A stretch of DNA of 27,738 nucleotides from an uncultured Francisella sp. (GTDB lineage Bacteria > Pseudomonadota > Gammaproteobacteria > Burkholderiales > Neisseriaceae). The notes under the pieces are model-generated. The model was given only the letters and a program-made list of their open reading frames with translations. It was not told the DNA's origin and did not search any database. Positions 1 through 7,689 of this stretch are shown piece by piece. Both the position numbers and the translations under genes were made by a program. The first letter of the stretch is position 1. Each line of letters starts with the position of its first letter. The stretch is from NCBI GenBank assembly GCA_943913655.1, contig CALTZA010000012.1, positions 1 through 27,738 on the forward strand, given 5' to 3'.

Positions 1-524
1 TTAGTGAGCTTATTGATTCTATGACTTAACAAAGGATGTTTTAATTGTTCTAAAAAATATTAATGTTATAACTATTAATCTTAATTACTGTGCCTAAAAT
101 CCGTAGTGATTTTAAAATGATCAAGATTTTTGTCTCCTAAATCCCAGGATAAGCTACCAGTAGTAGCTATATTGGAATGGCTGCACGTAATTCTGTCAGC
201 TCATAGTAAAAAAGTCACTGTTATTTATAGAATATCAATGGTCAGTGAAAAAACCAGATACGAATATTGGCTAAATCGAGATGCGACACTAACATAAAGA
301 GAAAGCGCAATAACGAAGAAGCTATTCCATTAGCCGCGGAGACCATATAGACTTATTTTTAGTTAATTGTTTGTAAATTTCTAGGTTTTGCGAAAAGGTA
401 TTATTTTTAAAATTTCCCCAGTTTAAAGGGAGCTAGCGGTACATACCTTTGTTTTTGAAGATCTATTAATAATAAATATAATAAATCAGATAAACCAAAG
501 GGAGTCCAATGATCCATAAAATAA
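1..524. other. Gene-poor AT-rich stretch, no intact gene
   Basis: No reading frame of useful length with a start and ribosome binding site is visible on either strand. Short open patches occur on the minus strand around 105-300, but they are interrupted by stops in every frame and I could not match them to a family. Their character fits the decayed coding DNA further right. No tRNA-like cloverleaf, long repeat or strong terminator was seen. Confidence 0.5.
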
Positions 525-820
525 CTACTTGGAGATAAAAAGACAGCTTATAGTACAACATTGCCAATATAATCCAGTTATTGAAGACGCTAAAAACAGC
601 GCAAGTCTCATGTGGCTCTTTACACTTAAGACTTTTAATGTAGTTAAGAACAGGGCTTTTTTAGTTTTTTCATGCAACGCATAGGTAGCACCTGCACCTA
701 TAGTTCCACCAGTAAAAGCACCAGTTACCGGCAGAGAGATAGAGGTACCTCGAGAGATATTCCTGCTAAGGCGCCAACAACTATCCGTCTACCTGCGACT
801 GGTATCGCTATAGTAACCAC
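525..820 (-). pseudogene. Remnant of a small glycine-zipper membrane protein (frameshifted)
   Basis: The upstream part opens at a GTG at 820 and reads through a hydrophobic, glycine-rich stretch containing IVVGALAGISLEVP, then stops near 728. The adjacent frame continues directly with LPVTGAFTGGTIGAGATYAL and a basic tail, ending at TAG 525-527. Joined, they would give a short protein of roughly 90 residues with repeated GxxxG-like spacing, typical of helices that pack within membranes. The family is not recognised. One single-base indel would restore one frame, so I read this as a broken gene. It resembles the glycine-zipper frame at 2814-3022 in character only. Confidence 0.4.
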
Positions 821-1240
821 TCATTATAAAATCATCTTTTAAGTGTTATTCTTAAAAGCAAAAGAAAACTGAGAGGATATCGATAATATTGATAATATCA
901 TCAGTAGATGGTGGTGTTTAATTTTCATTTTTTTGATCTTTCCTGCCTACTGTAAAGCGTATTTAAACAATAAACTCGGAAAAGGCTGCTTTTTTTACTT
1001 TAGGTATTTTTTACATTATTAGCACATACAAAAAAGTACAATGCTTATTTTTTTACCAGAAAAAGCTAGGGCAATAACAAAGTTTGGAGACTGAATAACT
1101 TTAAGTAATAATCAATTGCCCTTAATTTAAAATGCAATGGTATAATATTATTTTCTTAATTGATAAAGCCAATGTCTGTGCATTAAGTCAAAATTCTTTA
1201 TAATGATCCCTGTTTTAGATGAGTTTCAGGATGTTTTTTG
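821..1240. other. Intergenic, no gene seen
   Basis: The stretch is AT-rich with stops in all frames. The only local pattern is a 9-nt imperfect tandem repeat (gataatatt then gataatatc) at 882-899, inside a near-palindromic AT stretch that starts at a GATATC. There is no convincing promoter, terminator or RNA gene. It is probably fully decayed sequence. Confidence 0.4.
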
Positions 1241-1440
1241 TCAGAAGCATATAAAGCCATTACCGTTATAACTATCTTCATTATCATCAGCGCCTGGAGA
1301 ATATATTCCAATGCTACCGCGTGTCACTGCCATCTCTTGGTTTTTTTGAGATGATTTATTTGGGACCATACTAATGGGTGATTACCAGAGCATTCCGGGA
1401 TTAAGAAATCATAACTGTTATTAAAATATTTTTTTATCAT
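1241..1440 (-). pseudogene. Small peptide gene broken by one frameshift
   Basis: A reading frame starts at ATG 1440 with a good ribosome binding site (AAGGA, minus strand, at 1448-1452). It encodes 38 residues beginning MIKKYFNNSYDFLIPE and stops at 1324. A second frame overlaps its end (ATG 1369, stop 1241-1243, 42 residues) and finishes in a Gly/Asp/Asn-rich tail ending GNGFICF. The two frames together would make a peptide of about 65 residues. The strong ribosome site argues that the first frame was, or still is, translated. The family is unknown. A genuine 38-residue peptide is the alternative reading. Confidence 0.35.
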
Positions 1441-1478
1441 AGTAAATTCCTTACTTTAAATATCTTTTTTGATCTGTC

Positions 1479-2253
1479 CTATTTTTGCATAAATGCTTTC
1501 TGTTGCTGTATGCTGAATAGAACTTCAGATGCTTCTAGAGGGCTTTTCTTCTTGCTGCAGTGTGCTATTATGACGTTTACTTGATTAATTAGTTGCAAAT
1601 AGAGGCCAATTGCCAAGTATAATGAAAAAAGAAGAGCGCATTTAAGACTAACGAAAAATAAAGTGTCTATGATAATTTCACGTGAGGCCTTTAATGCCTT
1701 TTTGTAAGCCTTGAGAAGTTCTATAGGAAAAAATCGATGTAATAGATAGTAGACAAGAAGTTGTATCAGCTGTTTACTGTTTATTAGGAAAATGAAATAA
1801 CCAATGTAAGCTTTCAGTAATTAGAGGTGAAACAAGCCCTAGAGCAATAGCAGGACCTTCTGGTACTCCAAAAATAAGAAGTAAGTCAATGATCTGTCTA
1901 GATAATTTTTAGAGAATTTTTTTCTTTAGAGGAGCTAAAAGTGCTAGCTAACTTTTGGTACATTTTGGTTTCGTATATGGTAAAAATAAGAAATGATCAC
2001 AAGATATATGGCCCAGGAATTGGACCCCAGTTTTGAAATATGCCACGCGCAAGTTACAGCCCACTTAATTACCTCTGTAGAAGTTGGATCTAGCTTAAAA
2101 GGAGATCTTTCGTAATGTAAGCCCATTTACCATGAGTCCCCAATAAATAATAGTTGCCGCTACAGAAAAATATAAAAGACCAAGAGTAAGTAGGTAGAAA
2201 ATTCTTTCATTTTGATCTTCTGCACAACATAATAATTTATGGCATTTAGCTGT
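1479..2253 (-). pseudogene. Multi-frameshift remnant of a polytopic membrane protein
   Basis: A chain of minus-strand open segments in alternating frames reads as one protein of roughly 250 residues. From the 5' end: a stretch with LGLLYFSVAATIIYWGLMV (about 2190-2130); a 60-residue segment from 2126 to 1944 containing WAIYLVIISYFYH; a segment from about 1908 to 1768 with LLIFGVPEGPAIALGL; and a C-terminal segment with FFVSLKCALLFSLYLAIGLY and a polar tail, ending at TAG 1479-1481. Four or five membrane helices are implied. At least three frameshifts and stops separate the pieces, so it cannot make a full product. I do not recognise the family. It lies directly downstream, in the same orientation, of the intact membrane gene at 2308-2799. 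Confidence 0.5.
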
Positions 2254-2307
2254 TTATTTATAGGAAACTACTATCTATTCAATCTTCTCTTAGAATAGCT
2301 ATGCTGC

Positions 2308-2799
2308 TTACAATTTCAGTAATTTTTTAAAACCGTCGAATAATAAAAAGGTAACTGTTATCTGCACAGTATCAATAAAGAGTATAGAAGCCCATACTCC
2401 TAGTCGATCAAGTGATGGTTTCCAGGACAAGAGCGAGAGTGTTACCACCCAGCTAAAAACTAAGGCAAGCACACTGATAAGCACAGCACACCACTTTGTT
2501 TTATTTTGTACTGATTTTTTTAAGAAGGTCAAATTCTGAGATAATGAGTTATTTGTGATAATACGCCAAGTCAGCATAGGGTAACTATCACCTTTATTTC
2601 TGAATAAATTAGTGAGTAAATAATAGAAGAAATAGAAAAAAAAAGAAGCCCCGAGCATTAAAAATAAGCCAAATACATATGAAGGCTCGGTTAACTCATA
2701 ATATATGGCTAATATCAAGCAGTTGTTAATTGCCAGAAAATTAGCACATGCTTGATGGGGCTCTTTGTATTCAATACGCCTTAATTTGGATAAATACAT
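2308..2799 (-). CDS. Uncharacterised polytopic membrane protein
   Basis: This is an intact frame of 163 residues from ATG 2799. An AAGGG-like ribosome site lies about 9 nt upstream of that ATG. A TTG at 2829 would add ten residues and is less likely. The protein starts with a basic segment (MYLSKLRRIEYKEP) and has about four hydrophobic helices, including FGLFLMLGASFFFYFFYYLL, AVLISVLALVFSWVVTLSLL and ILFIDTVQITVTFLLF, with a polar loop between the second and third. It ends in a short basic tail. No enzymatic motif is visible and I do not recognise it. It is the longest intact frame in the left 4 kb, lies between a frameshifted glycine-zipper gene and a frameshifted membrane gene, and probably belonged to the same transcription unit. 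Confidence 0.5.
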   Translation of the reverse strand: MYLSKLRRIEYKEPHQACANFLAINNCLILAIYYELTEPSYVFGLFLMLGASFFFYFFYYLLTNLFRNKGDSYPMLTWRIITNNSLSQNLTFLKKSVQNKTKWCAVLISVLALVFSWVVTLSLLSWKPSLDRLGVWASILFIDTVQITVTFLLFDGFKKLLKL

Positions 2800-2813
2800 A
2801 TAATAGGACCCTT

Positions 2814-3022
2814 TTATCGGTTGGGACAAGGAGGACTATTTAATCCACCGATAATAACACCAGATGGTCCAGATGTGATGGGGTAGGTATTGGCTCTCCT
2901 AGTGCACCTCCTATTAGCCCACCAATGGCAGTTCCTAAATGATCAGGTACATGTTTGATCATTCCTGATAAAAATTTATGTTCTTTAGCAAAGGAAAATT
3001 CAGGGATAGAAAGTAATATCAT
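2814..3022 (-). pseudogene. Small glycine-zipper secreted or membrane peptide, frameshifted near its C terminus
   Basis: From ATG 3022 a 60-residue frame begins with a short hydrophobic leader (MILLSIPEFSFA). It continues with the glycine zipper GTAIGGLIGGALGEPIP and then loses its natural character. The adjacent frame carries the likely true end, with GPSGVIIGGLNSPPCPNR and a TAA at 2814-2816, so a one-base indel near 2880 seems to have split the gene. The intended product would be about 68 residues. Glycine zippers occur in pore-forming bacteriocins and in outer-membrane glycine-zipper proteins, and I cannot tell which applies here. The end of this gene overlaps the possible TTG start of the next membrane gene. 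Confidence 0.4.
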
Positions 3023-3253
3023 TAGTGTTGTAGTGTGATATCTATTTGTGTAAATGCGTGACTTATTATCTTGCTCTTGATGACGAGAGTATAATATTAG
3101 TTTTTATTTGTCAATAATTTTTACTTTAAATGAAATTTAATTAAATTTTTGTTAACTTACACCGATTGATATGAAAAAAATATTTAACCGGGTAGTTTAA
3201 ATTCACCTAGTATCGCCATCATCTTTAAATGAAAGTGTAATCATAACCTAGAA

Positions 3254-3499
3254 CTAGCGTCTGTTCATCCAAGAGAGAATATAGTTTGTAATAAGCCCAA
3301 TTCCTATACCTATAACAGCATTAATACAAAAAATAATATAGTACATTCCCGTGGAACCTAAATAAAATAATTAGAGAAAAAGATAGTAGTGGCTAAAAAA
3401 ATAGAGGAATTGCCAAAGATAAAGCGCTAAAAGAACCAGCATCATACGTTTTACGATGGCGTTTTTATAACTCTTCATGGAGCAATCAATGGAGCCCAT
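3254..3499 (-). pseudogene. Two-helix small membrane protein interrupted by one in-frame stop
   Basis: The frame from ATG 3499 to TAG 3254-3256 spans 81 sense positions and contains a single TAA at 3371-3373, after residue 42. Both halves look natural. The first begins MGSIDCSMKSYKNAIVKRMM and leads into a hydrophobic helix. The second has YYIIFCINAVIGIGIGLITN and ends SWMNRR. The stop sits between the two helices. A one-base change would restore an 81-residue protein with two membrane segments and a basic C terminus. The family is not recognised. Confidence 0.45.
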
Positions 3500-3635
3500 A
3501 TTTTACCCCTGTTCTACCATAATAAAGTCCACCAAAATAAAATATTGGCTTTAATGACTTCGAAAGTGCTTATTTACTAATTTGATTTGCATTAATTTTC
3601 TATTAAGAGATAAAGGATCTTGTGTTGGTAGACAT

Positions 3636-3866
3636 TTATTGAGTAGCTGATACACTGGGTAAACAAATATAAAGGAAGGCTATTGGAATAATTGCTAATA
3701 GACATAGTATAAAGTGATGATGAACAAAATTAGAAGTACGAGCAGCTTCACATGCAGCTAGGACAAATAATGACCAAGTGCACATTAAATGAAGTTCTTG
3801 ATATAAAGATGCTTCTCGCAGCGGGTTAAATAAGATAATAATATCGGTATCATCAATTCGGTTCAT
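3636..3866 (-). CDS. Small two-helix membrane protein of unknown function
   Basis: This intact 76-residue frame runs from ATG 3866, with GGGGAA about 9 nt upstream. A TTG at 3872 is a less likely start. It has an acidic N terminus (MNRIDDTDIIILFNP), a hydrophobic helix around CTWSLFVLAACEAA, a short His-containing loop, and a second helix (ILCLLAIIPIAFLYICL). No family is recognised. It resembles its broken neighbour at 3254-3499 in size, two-helix layout and orientation, though I see no clear sequence similarity between them. Confidence 0.45.
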   Translation of the reverse strand: MNRIDDTDIIILFNPLREASLYQELHLMCTWSLFVLAACEAARTSNFVHHHFILCLLAIIPIAFLYICLPSVSATQ

Positions 3867-4076
3867 AATCAATTTCCCCGGAGAAATTAGATATCTGTTT
3901 ATATTAGGAAAATAAAAGAACCGTTTTATATTAAGACTTATGTCTATGCAAATAGTTTCCCTCGTTATTTCATTTGATAAAGAAAAGTCATCCTATATTA
4001 AAAAAATTTGATTTTTGATTCAGCGAAAATATGCAAGATGTTACTAGTGAACAGTAAAGTCTGGACTAAGCAATCT

Positions 4077-4103
4077 AAAAAAACATGGATATCCGCTGAT
4101 ATC
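4077..4103 (-). terminator. Possible intrinsic terminator of the EEP-family gene
   Basis: On the minus strand, GATATC-agcg-GATATC forms a 6-bp stem with a 4-nt loop and is followed after three bases by seven Ts (plus-strand A run at 4077-4083). It lies about 85 nt past the stop of the gene at 4187-4942. The stem is short and AT-rich, so this is a modest call. Confidence 0.35.
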
Positions 4104-4186
4104 ACTTTTTAAGTTATCGGATTAAAAATAATACTGCATGTTTTTTATTAATTTTAATGATCAATTGAGAAATAGCTATTAATCAT

Positions 4187-4942
4187 TTATTGATCAAGTA
4201 ATAATGTAGCACTGATTGGCAAATGATCAGAAAGTTTATCCCAAGGACTTTTGTCATGAGTCACAGCCTCTTGAACTATCAAATAACGAGTAAAAATACG
4301 ATCTAACCGCAAAAGTGGCATGGTAGAAGGAAAGGTTTTGGGGCTAAAACCTTGGTATTCAATAAAGGCTTCTTTTAAATTAAGACCTTCCAATAGTCGG
4401 TATGATTTTCCGCTCCAATCATTAAAATCTCCTGCCAAGATTAGAGGATGTGTGCGATCAATACAATAATTAATGTAATTAAAAATTTTATCGTATTGTT
4501 TTTGTCTGTCTTGTTCTAGCAAATTTAAATGTGCACATAAACATTCAAGTGGAATATTCCATCCTGTTGGGTCCACTTGACAGTGAAGCATCCCACGTTT
4601 TTCAAAGGTGTTGGTGCTAATATTAAGATTATTTTTGAGATAAATCGGTAAAGTGCTGACAATAGCATTACCATGATGCCTTTTTTTGAAGCTAGCATTT
4701 TTGCCGTAGCTGTTGTAGCAGTCAAGAGCACGGGCAATGATCTCATCTTGTGGATAAAAAGGATAAGACTTATGTTTACTGTTTTTCTTTTGGTGCATGC
4801 CTTGCACTTCTTGTAAAAAAACTAAGTCAGCATGCAATTCTTTTAGGGCAGCTGCAATAGTATTGATTTGTACTGACCGGTTAAATGCAGACATCCCTTT
4901 ATGGATATTATATGAAGTAATGGTGATAATTTGAGGACTCAT
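4187..4942 (-). CDS. Endonuclease/exonuclease/phosphatase (EEP) family protein
   Basis: The product is a 251-residue metal-dependent phosphoesterase of the DNase I/exonuclease III fold. The full set of fold residues is visible: SYNIHKG with Asn12, FLQEV with Glu45, AHLNL with His138, GDFNDW with Asp172 and Asn174, LDRIF with Asp214, and SDHLPI with Asp239-His240. It has no signal peptide, so it is probably cytoplasmic. The substrate could be DNA, RNA or a phospholipid headgroup, because the family covers all of these and sequence alone does not decide. The length and all catalytic positions are normal, so it looks intact. It stands alone on the minus strand, transcribed away from the gene starting at 5042, with which it shares a 99-nt control region. 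It marks the right border of the decayed region. Confidence 0.85.
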   Translation of the reverse strand: MSPQIITITSYNIHKGMSAFNRSVQINTIAAALKELHADLVFLQEVQGMHQKKNSKHKSYPFYPQDEIIARALDCYNSYGKNASFKKRHHGNAIVSTLPIYLKNNLNISTNTFEKRGMLHCQVDPTGWNIPLECLCAHLNLLEQDRQKQYDKIFNYINYCIDRTHPLILAGDFNDWSGKSYRLLEGLNLKEAFIEYQGFSPKTFPSTMPLLRLDRIFTRYLIVQEAVTHDKSPWDKLSDHLPISATLLLDQ

Positions 4943-4979
4943 GGCTAATTCAATGTGATCTGCAAGTCATATGAATACT

Positions 4980-5047
4980 TGCCATCTTTGTGTTGCTAGA
5001 CAGCATATCTAAGTGCCGTATAATACCATGTATGATCAAAGATGGCA
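4980..5047. promoter_or_regulatory. 11-bp inverted repeat around a promoter for the gene at 5042
   Basis: TGCCATCTTTG at 4980-4990 is exactly inverted as CAAAGATGGCA at 5037-5047, 46 nt apart. Between the arms lies a consensus -10 box, TATAAT (5019-5024). A weak -35-like TTGCTA sits at 4994-4999 with long 19-nt spacing. The right arm contains the proposed start codon. The layout fits an operator with two half-sites, but no regulator is known. Confidence 0.35.
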
Positions 5048-6052
5048 TTGTTTATGTATTTTCCTCTTGTTATTAGATATGCTCACTTGTTAATATCTCT
5101 TGTCTTTATGCTTTTTAATATGCACTTTATTTTTGCTAAGTCAGAAAATTTGCGTTTATTAAGTGAAAAGCCTGTGGATGGAATGAGTCTTGGTAATTTA
5201 TCAGGAATTGCAGTGTGTCCTCAGCATTGGTGGGCAATCTCTGATAAGGATGATAGACATATCTATTTATTAAAAGAGAAAGCCAACCGTTTTATAGCTA
5301 GTGTTATCCCTTTACCTCATATCCCTGCATTAAAGCAACCTCTGGGAAAAAAATTATTCTCTTTATTGTTGGCTAATCATTTAGATTTTGAAGATATTAG
5401 CTGTGATCAAGCTGGTACTATTTATTTAGTAAGTGAATTAAACCAGCATGTCTTAACAGTTAACTCTTCTCTGACACAAGCGCAGTGGCTTAATATGCCA
5501 CTGAGATTATGGCAAGAAGTCAATCGAGCCCATCTTTTGCAACAAGTGAATGCTGGTTTTGAAGGGCTTGCTGTTGATCCAACGGGGCGAGAACTATGGT
5601 TATTTGCAGAGCGTAATCATCGCGGCATTGTGTGGCTTAAAAAAATAGATTCAAAATGGATTTGTGCGCAGCAAAATTGCGTCATACTCTCTGAAAATTA
5701 TCTCACACATGCCCCAGCAGTGCTTAATGCCCCAGCCAGTGCTGTTGATTTTAGCTCTGGTATGTATTTTATTGATAAACTATTTACTTTGGAGCGCTTG
5801 ACACATCAAGTATGCCGACGTAATGTGCTCTCTGCTGCAGTAGAAAAATGCTGGTCTTTCGCTAACTCTGTGTTGGCAAATCCAGGAATGCGTTATGGCT
5901 TGTATCCTTTTGGACAAGCTGAGGCTATGTGGATGAATGAAAAAAATCTGTGGATAGGTATTGATAATAATCAAATGGCAAGAAATAAAGATGGTGAAAA
6001 AAGGCCATTAATTTATCATTTTCAAGCTCCCTCTACAGGGTGGTTTCATTAA
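5042..6052 (+). CDS. Exported phytase-esterase-like (beta-propeller type) protein
   Basis: The product is 336 residues. Its N terminus has a hydrophobic stretch (LLISLVFMLFNMHFIFA, about residues 16-32) followed by KSE, consistent with a cleavable signal peptide and a periplasmic location. The mature part has repeated propeller-like strand motifs: GNLSGIAVCPQHWWAISDKD, FEDISCDQAGTIYLVSE and FEGLAVDPTGRELWLFAERN. Near the C terminus are AEAMWMNEKNLWIGIDNN and an AxST-type end. This arrangement matches the 'esterase-like activity of phytase' family; the activity is not established for most members, so no substrate is claimed. The chosen ATG lies inside an inverted repeat. A second ATG at 5054 would still leave the whole signal sequence. 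The gene appears intact. Confidence 0.6.
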   Translation: MALFMYFPLVIRYAHLLISLVFMLFNMHFIFAKSENLRLLSEKPVDGMSLGNLSGIAVCPQHWWAISDKDDRHIYLLKEKANRFIASVIPLPHIPALKQPLGKKLFSLLLANHLDFEDISCDQAGTIYLVSELNQHVLTVNSSLTQAQWLNMPLRLWQEVNRAHLLQQVNAGFEGLAVDPTGRELWLFAERNHRGIVWLKKIDSKWICAQQNCVILSENYLTHAPAVLNAPASAVDFSSGMYFIDKLFTLERLTHQVCRRNVLSAAVEKCWSFANSVLANPGMRYGLYPFGQAEAMWMNEKNLWIGIDNNQMARNKDGEKRPLIYHFQAPSTGWFH

Positions 6053-6066
6053 TCTATTGGGAATAA

Positions 6067-6851
6067 ATGAATCATATAAAAATTTTTTATGTTTATTGTT
6101 GCTATTGTTAATAGCTGCTTGTGCTTAGTAAAGTTTTTTCTTCTCTCTAAGAAAATATCGTAGAAGGAAGTTTTTTCTTTTCATGTTCCTTACTAAGAAA
6201 TTAATTTAGCAATCGGTAAAGATGCGATTCCTAATACGGGTGCTATTAAAAGCAAAAAGAGTAGCGCTTTATCTGTACGGAAATAGTGAAAATATTAGTG
6301 TATTAGGACTAATAGCTTCTTTTTATCTTAAACGCGGATTGATGTGTTGGTTGGTGGATTATCTCGGTTTTGGTAAAAGTAGTGGACAAGTGAGAAATGA
6401 GCAAGAGTGGTATGATGATATGCAACAAGTCTATGTATACGTAAAAAACGCTATCGTCGGTTTTTCTATGGGAGCAGATTTGGCTGCTAAACTTGTAGCT
6501 AACAATCATTCTGAGGATTGATCTTACTCGTACCTTACTACAGCCTTATTGATTTGCACATTTTATCTTTCATATGTTTATTTAAAAAGTAAGGTATTCT
6601 ATTTGGTACATCGGGCCAAAGATATGTTAATTCGCCTAAGCTCCAGTATTCGTCTCAAAAACGAACTCTCAAGAAAAATTAAGATTATATTTACTTGCAG
6701 GAGAAAACCACTATACATTCATACATTGGAAGCCAGTAGTAGCTATCGTTATGTTTTAGATAAGGTTTTAAAGAAGAAATCTAATAGATTGTCTTATCAG
6801 TTCTATAAATTACCAGCAAAAAGTTGTGAAGGTAAGAAAGCTTTTATATGA
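6067..6851 (+). pseudogene. Decayed alpha/beta-hydrolase lipoprotein gene
   Basis: The pieces of one serine hydrolase lie in order but in different frames. After a start with a GGGA ribosome site (ATG 6067) the N terminus shifts frame into LLLLLLIAACA, a typical lipobox. Next comes LAIGKDAIPNTGAIKSKK. A further shift leads into YLYGNSENIS (the usual HGN oxyanion motif with Tyr for His), then VDYLGFGKSSG and the nucleophile elbow GFSMGA (GxSxG). The frame then shifts again to LILLVPYYSLIDL and LYLLAGENHYT, and finally to IHTLEASSSYRYVLDK. At least four indels are needed, so no full enzyme can be made. The start at 6222 seen in one frame lies in out-of-frame sequence. The neighbours are unrelated. 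Confidence 0.75.
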
Positions 6852-7083
6852 AAAATAGTATCTTTTAAAATTGTAATAGAAATTTGTAGTTTTTTAGAAT
6901 ACAAAAAATGGTTCTCAATGCTATATAATGTGCCAACTTACTATCAAAGTAGATTAAAGAGAAGATTAAAATAAAGTTAAAGACCTTGTAGATTTAAAGT
7001 GCAAATATCCTACATATTTATTGTTTGCAAAAGACATAAAAAATGAATGGCAGATAACATTATTGGTTTAAGATAAAATTATT

Positions 7084-7121
7084 AAAGACAGTCTAACAAA
7101 GGTAGACCTTAGACCGTCTTT
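7084..7121 (-). terminator. Intrinsic terminator of the glyA-ppa unit
   Basis: The minus strand reads AAAGACGGTCTAA, a 12-nt loop, then TTAGACTGTCTTT. This is a 13-bp stem with one G-T wobble, followed by the T-rich sequence aataatttt. It lies 12 nt beyond the ppa stop. The inner loop contains a second short complementarity (GGTCTACC). The strong stem and correct position make this a good call. Confidence 0.75.
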
Positions 7122-7132
7122 GTCCCATTTAT

Positions 7133-7666
7133 TTAAACATGCTGTTGGTAATTTTTGACACCATTTTCTAATTCTTCTTTTGCGGATTTGATACCAGACC
7201 AACCTTTGATTTTTACCCACTTGTCAGACTCTAAGTCTTTATAATGCTCAAAGAAATACTGGATTTGTTGACGCAACAAATCATTAATATCTTCCAATTT
7301 TTGAATATCTTTATACAGTGGACAAAGTTTAACGATAGGTACGGCAATAATTTTTTTGTCCAAACCCGCATCATCTTCCATATCTAATAAGCCAATAGCC
7401 CGAGCTCGCACTAGCACAGAGGGAGGCACAGGGTAAGGAGTGATCAATAATACATCACAAGGGTCTCCATCGCCAGATAGTGTACTAGGAACAAAGCCAT
7501 AATTTACTGGATAAAACATAGGTGAGGCTAAGAAACGATCTAAAGCCAAAGCACCGCTTTGCTTATCTATTTCAAATTTCATTGGTGGGGCATTGGCAGA
7601 AATCTCAATAATGACATTAAAATCATCAGGGAAACTGTTTCCTGGAGAAATGGCAGAGACGTTCAT
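7133..7666 (-). CDS. ppa: Inorganic pyrophosphatase (family I)
   Basis: The enzyme hydrolyses pyrophosphate to phosphate in the cytoplasm and drives biosynthetic reactions that release PPi, including PRPP-dependent steps and tRNA charging. The protein is 177 residues, the usual size for bacterial hexameric enzymes. The family signature DGDPCDVL lies at residues 66-73 with metal-binding Asp66, Asp68 and Asp71. Asp98 and Asp102 with Lys103-104 follow in the expected loop (DDAGLDKK), and the C-terminal KIKGWSG segment is present. The start ATG follows a purine-rich AGGAAAA stretch. It lies 23 nt downstream of glyA in the same orientation, so the two are probably co-transcribed, and a strong terminator follows. 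Confidence 0.97.
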   Translation of the reverse strand: MNVSAISPGNSFPDDFNVIIEISANAPPMKFEIDKQSGALALDRFLASPMFYPVNYGFVPSTLSGDGDPCDVLLITPYPVPPSVLVRARAIGLLDMEDDAGLDKKIIAVPIVKLCPLYKDIQKLEDINDLLRQQIQYFFEHYKDLESDKWVKIKGWSGIKSAKEELENGVKNYQQHV

Positions 7667-7689
7667 CAGTTTTTCCTTTCCTTAAAAAA

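Noticed and set aside
882..899. gataatat repeats as a possible iteron or regulatory array
   Set aside because: Only two imperfect copies in very AT-rich DNA; not distinguishable from chance.
4525..4746. 73-residue minus frame within the EEP-family gene
   Set aside because: It overlaps a gene with complete catalytic motifs in another frame; a chance open frame.
6222..6521. A 99-residue gene starting at 6222
   Set aside because: Its first 13 or so residues are out-of-frame sequence from a broken hydrolase, with the true motif series continuing in other frames on both sides.
6852..6974. 40-codon open stretch continuing in frame after the hydrolase remnant's TGA
   Set aside because: Considered as stop-codon readthrough or TGA reassignment; other genes here (cvpA, SPOR end) use TGA as a normal stop, and the stretch shows no motif.
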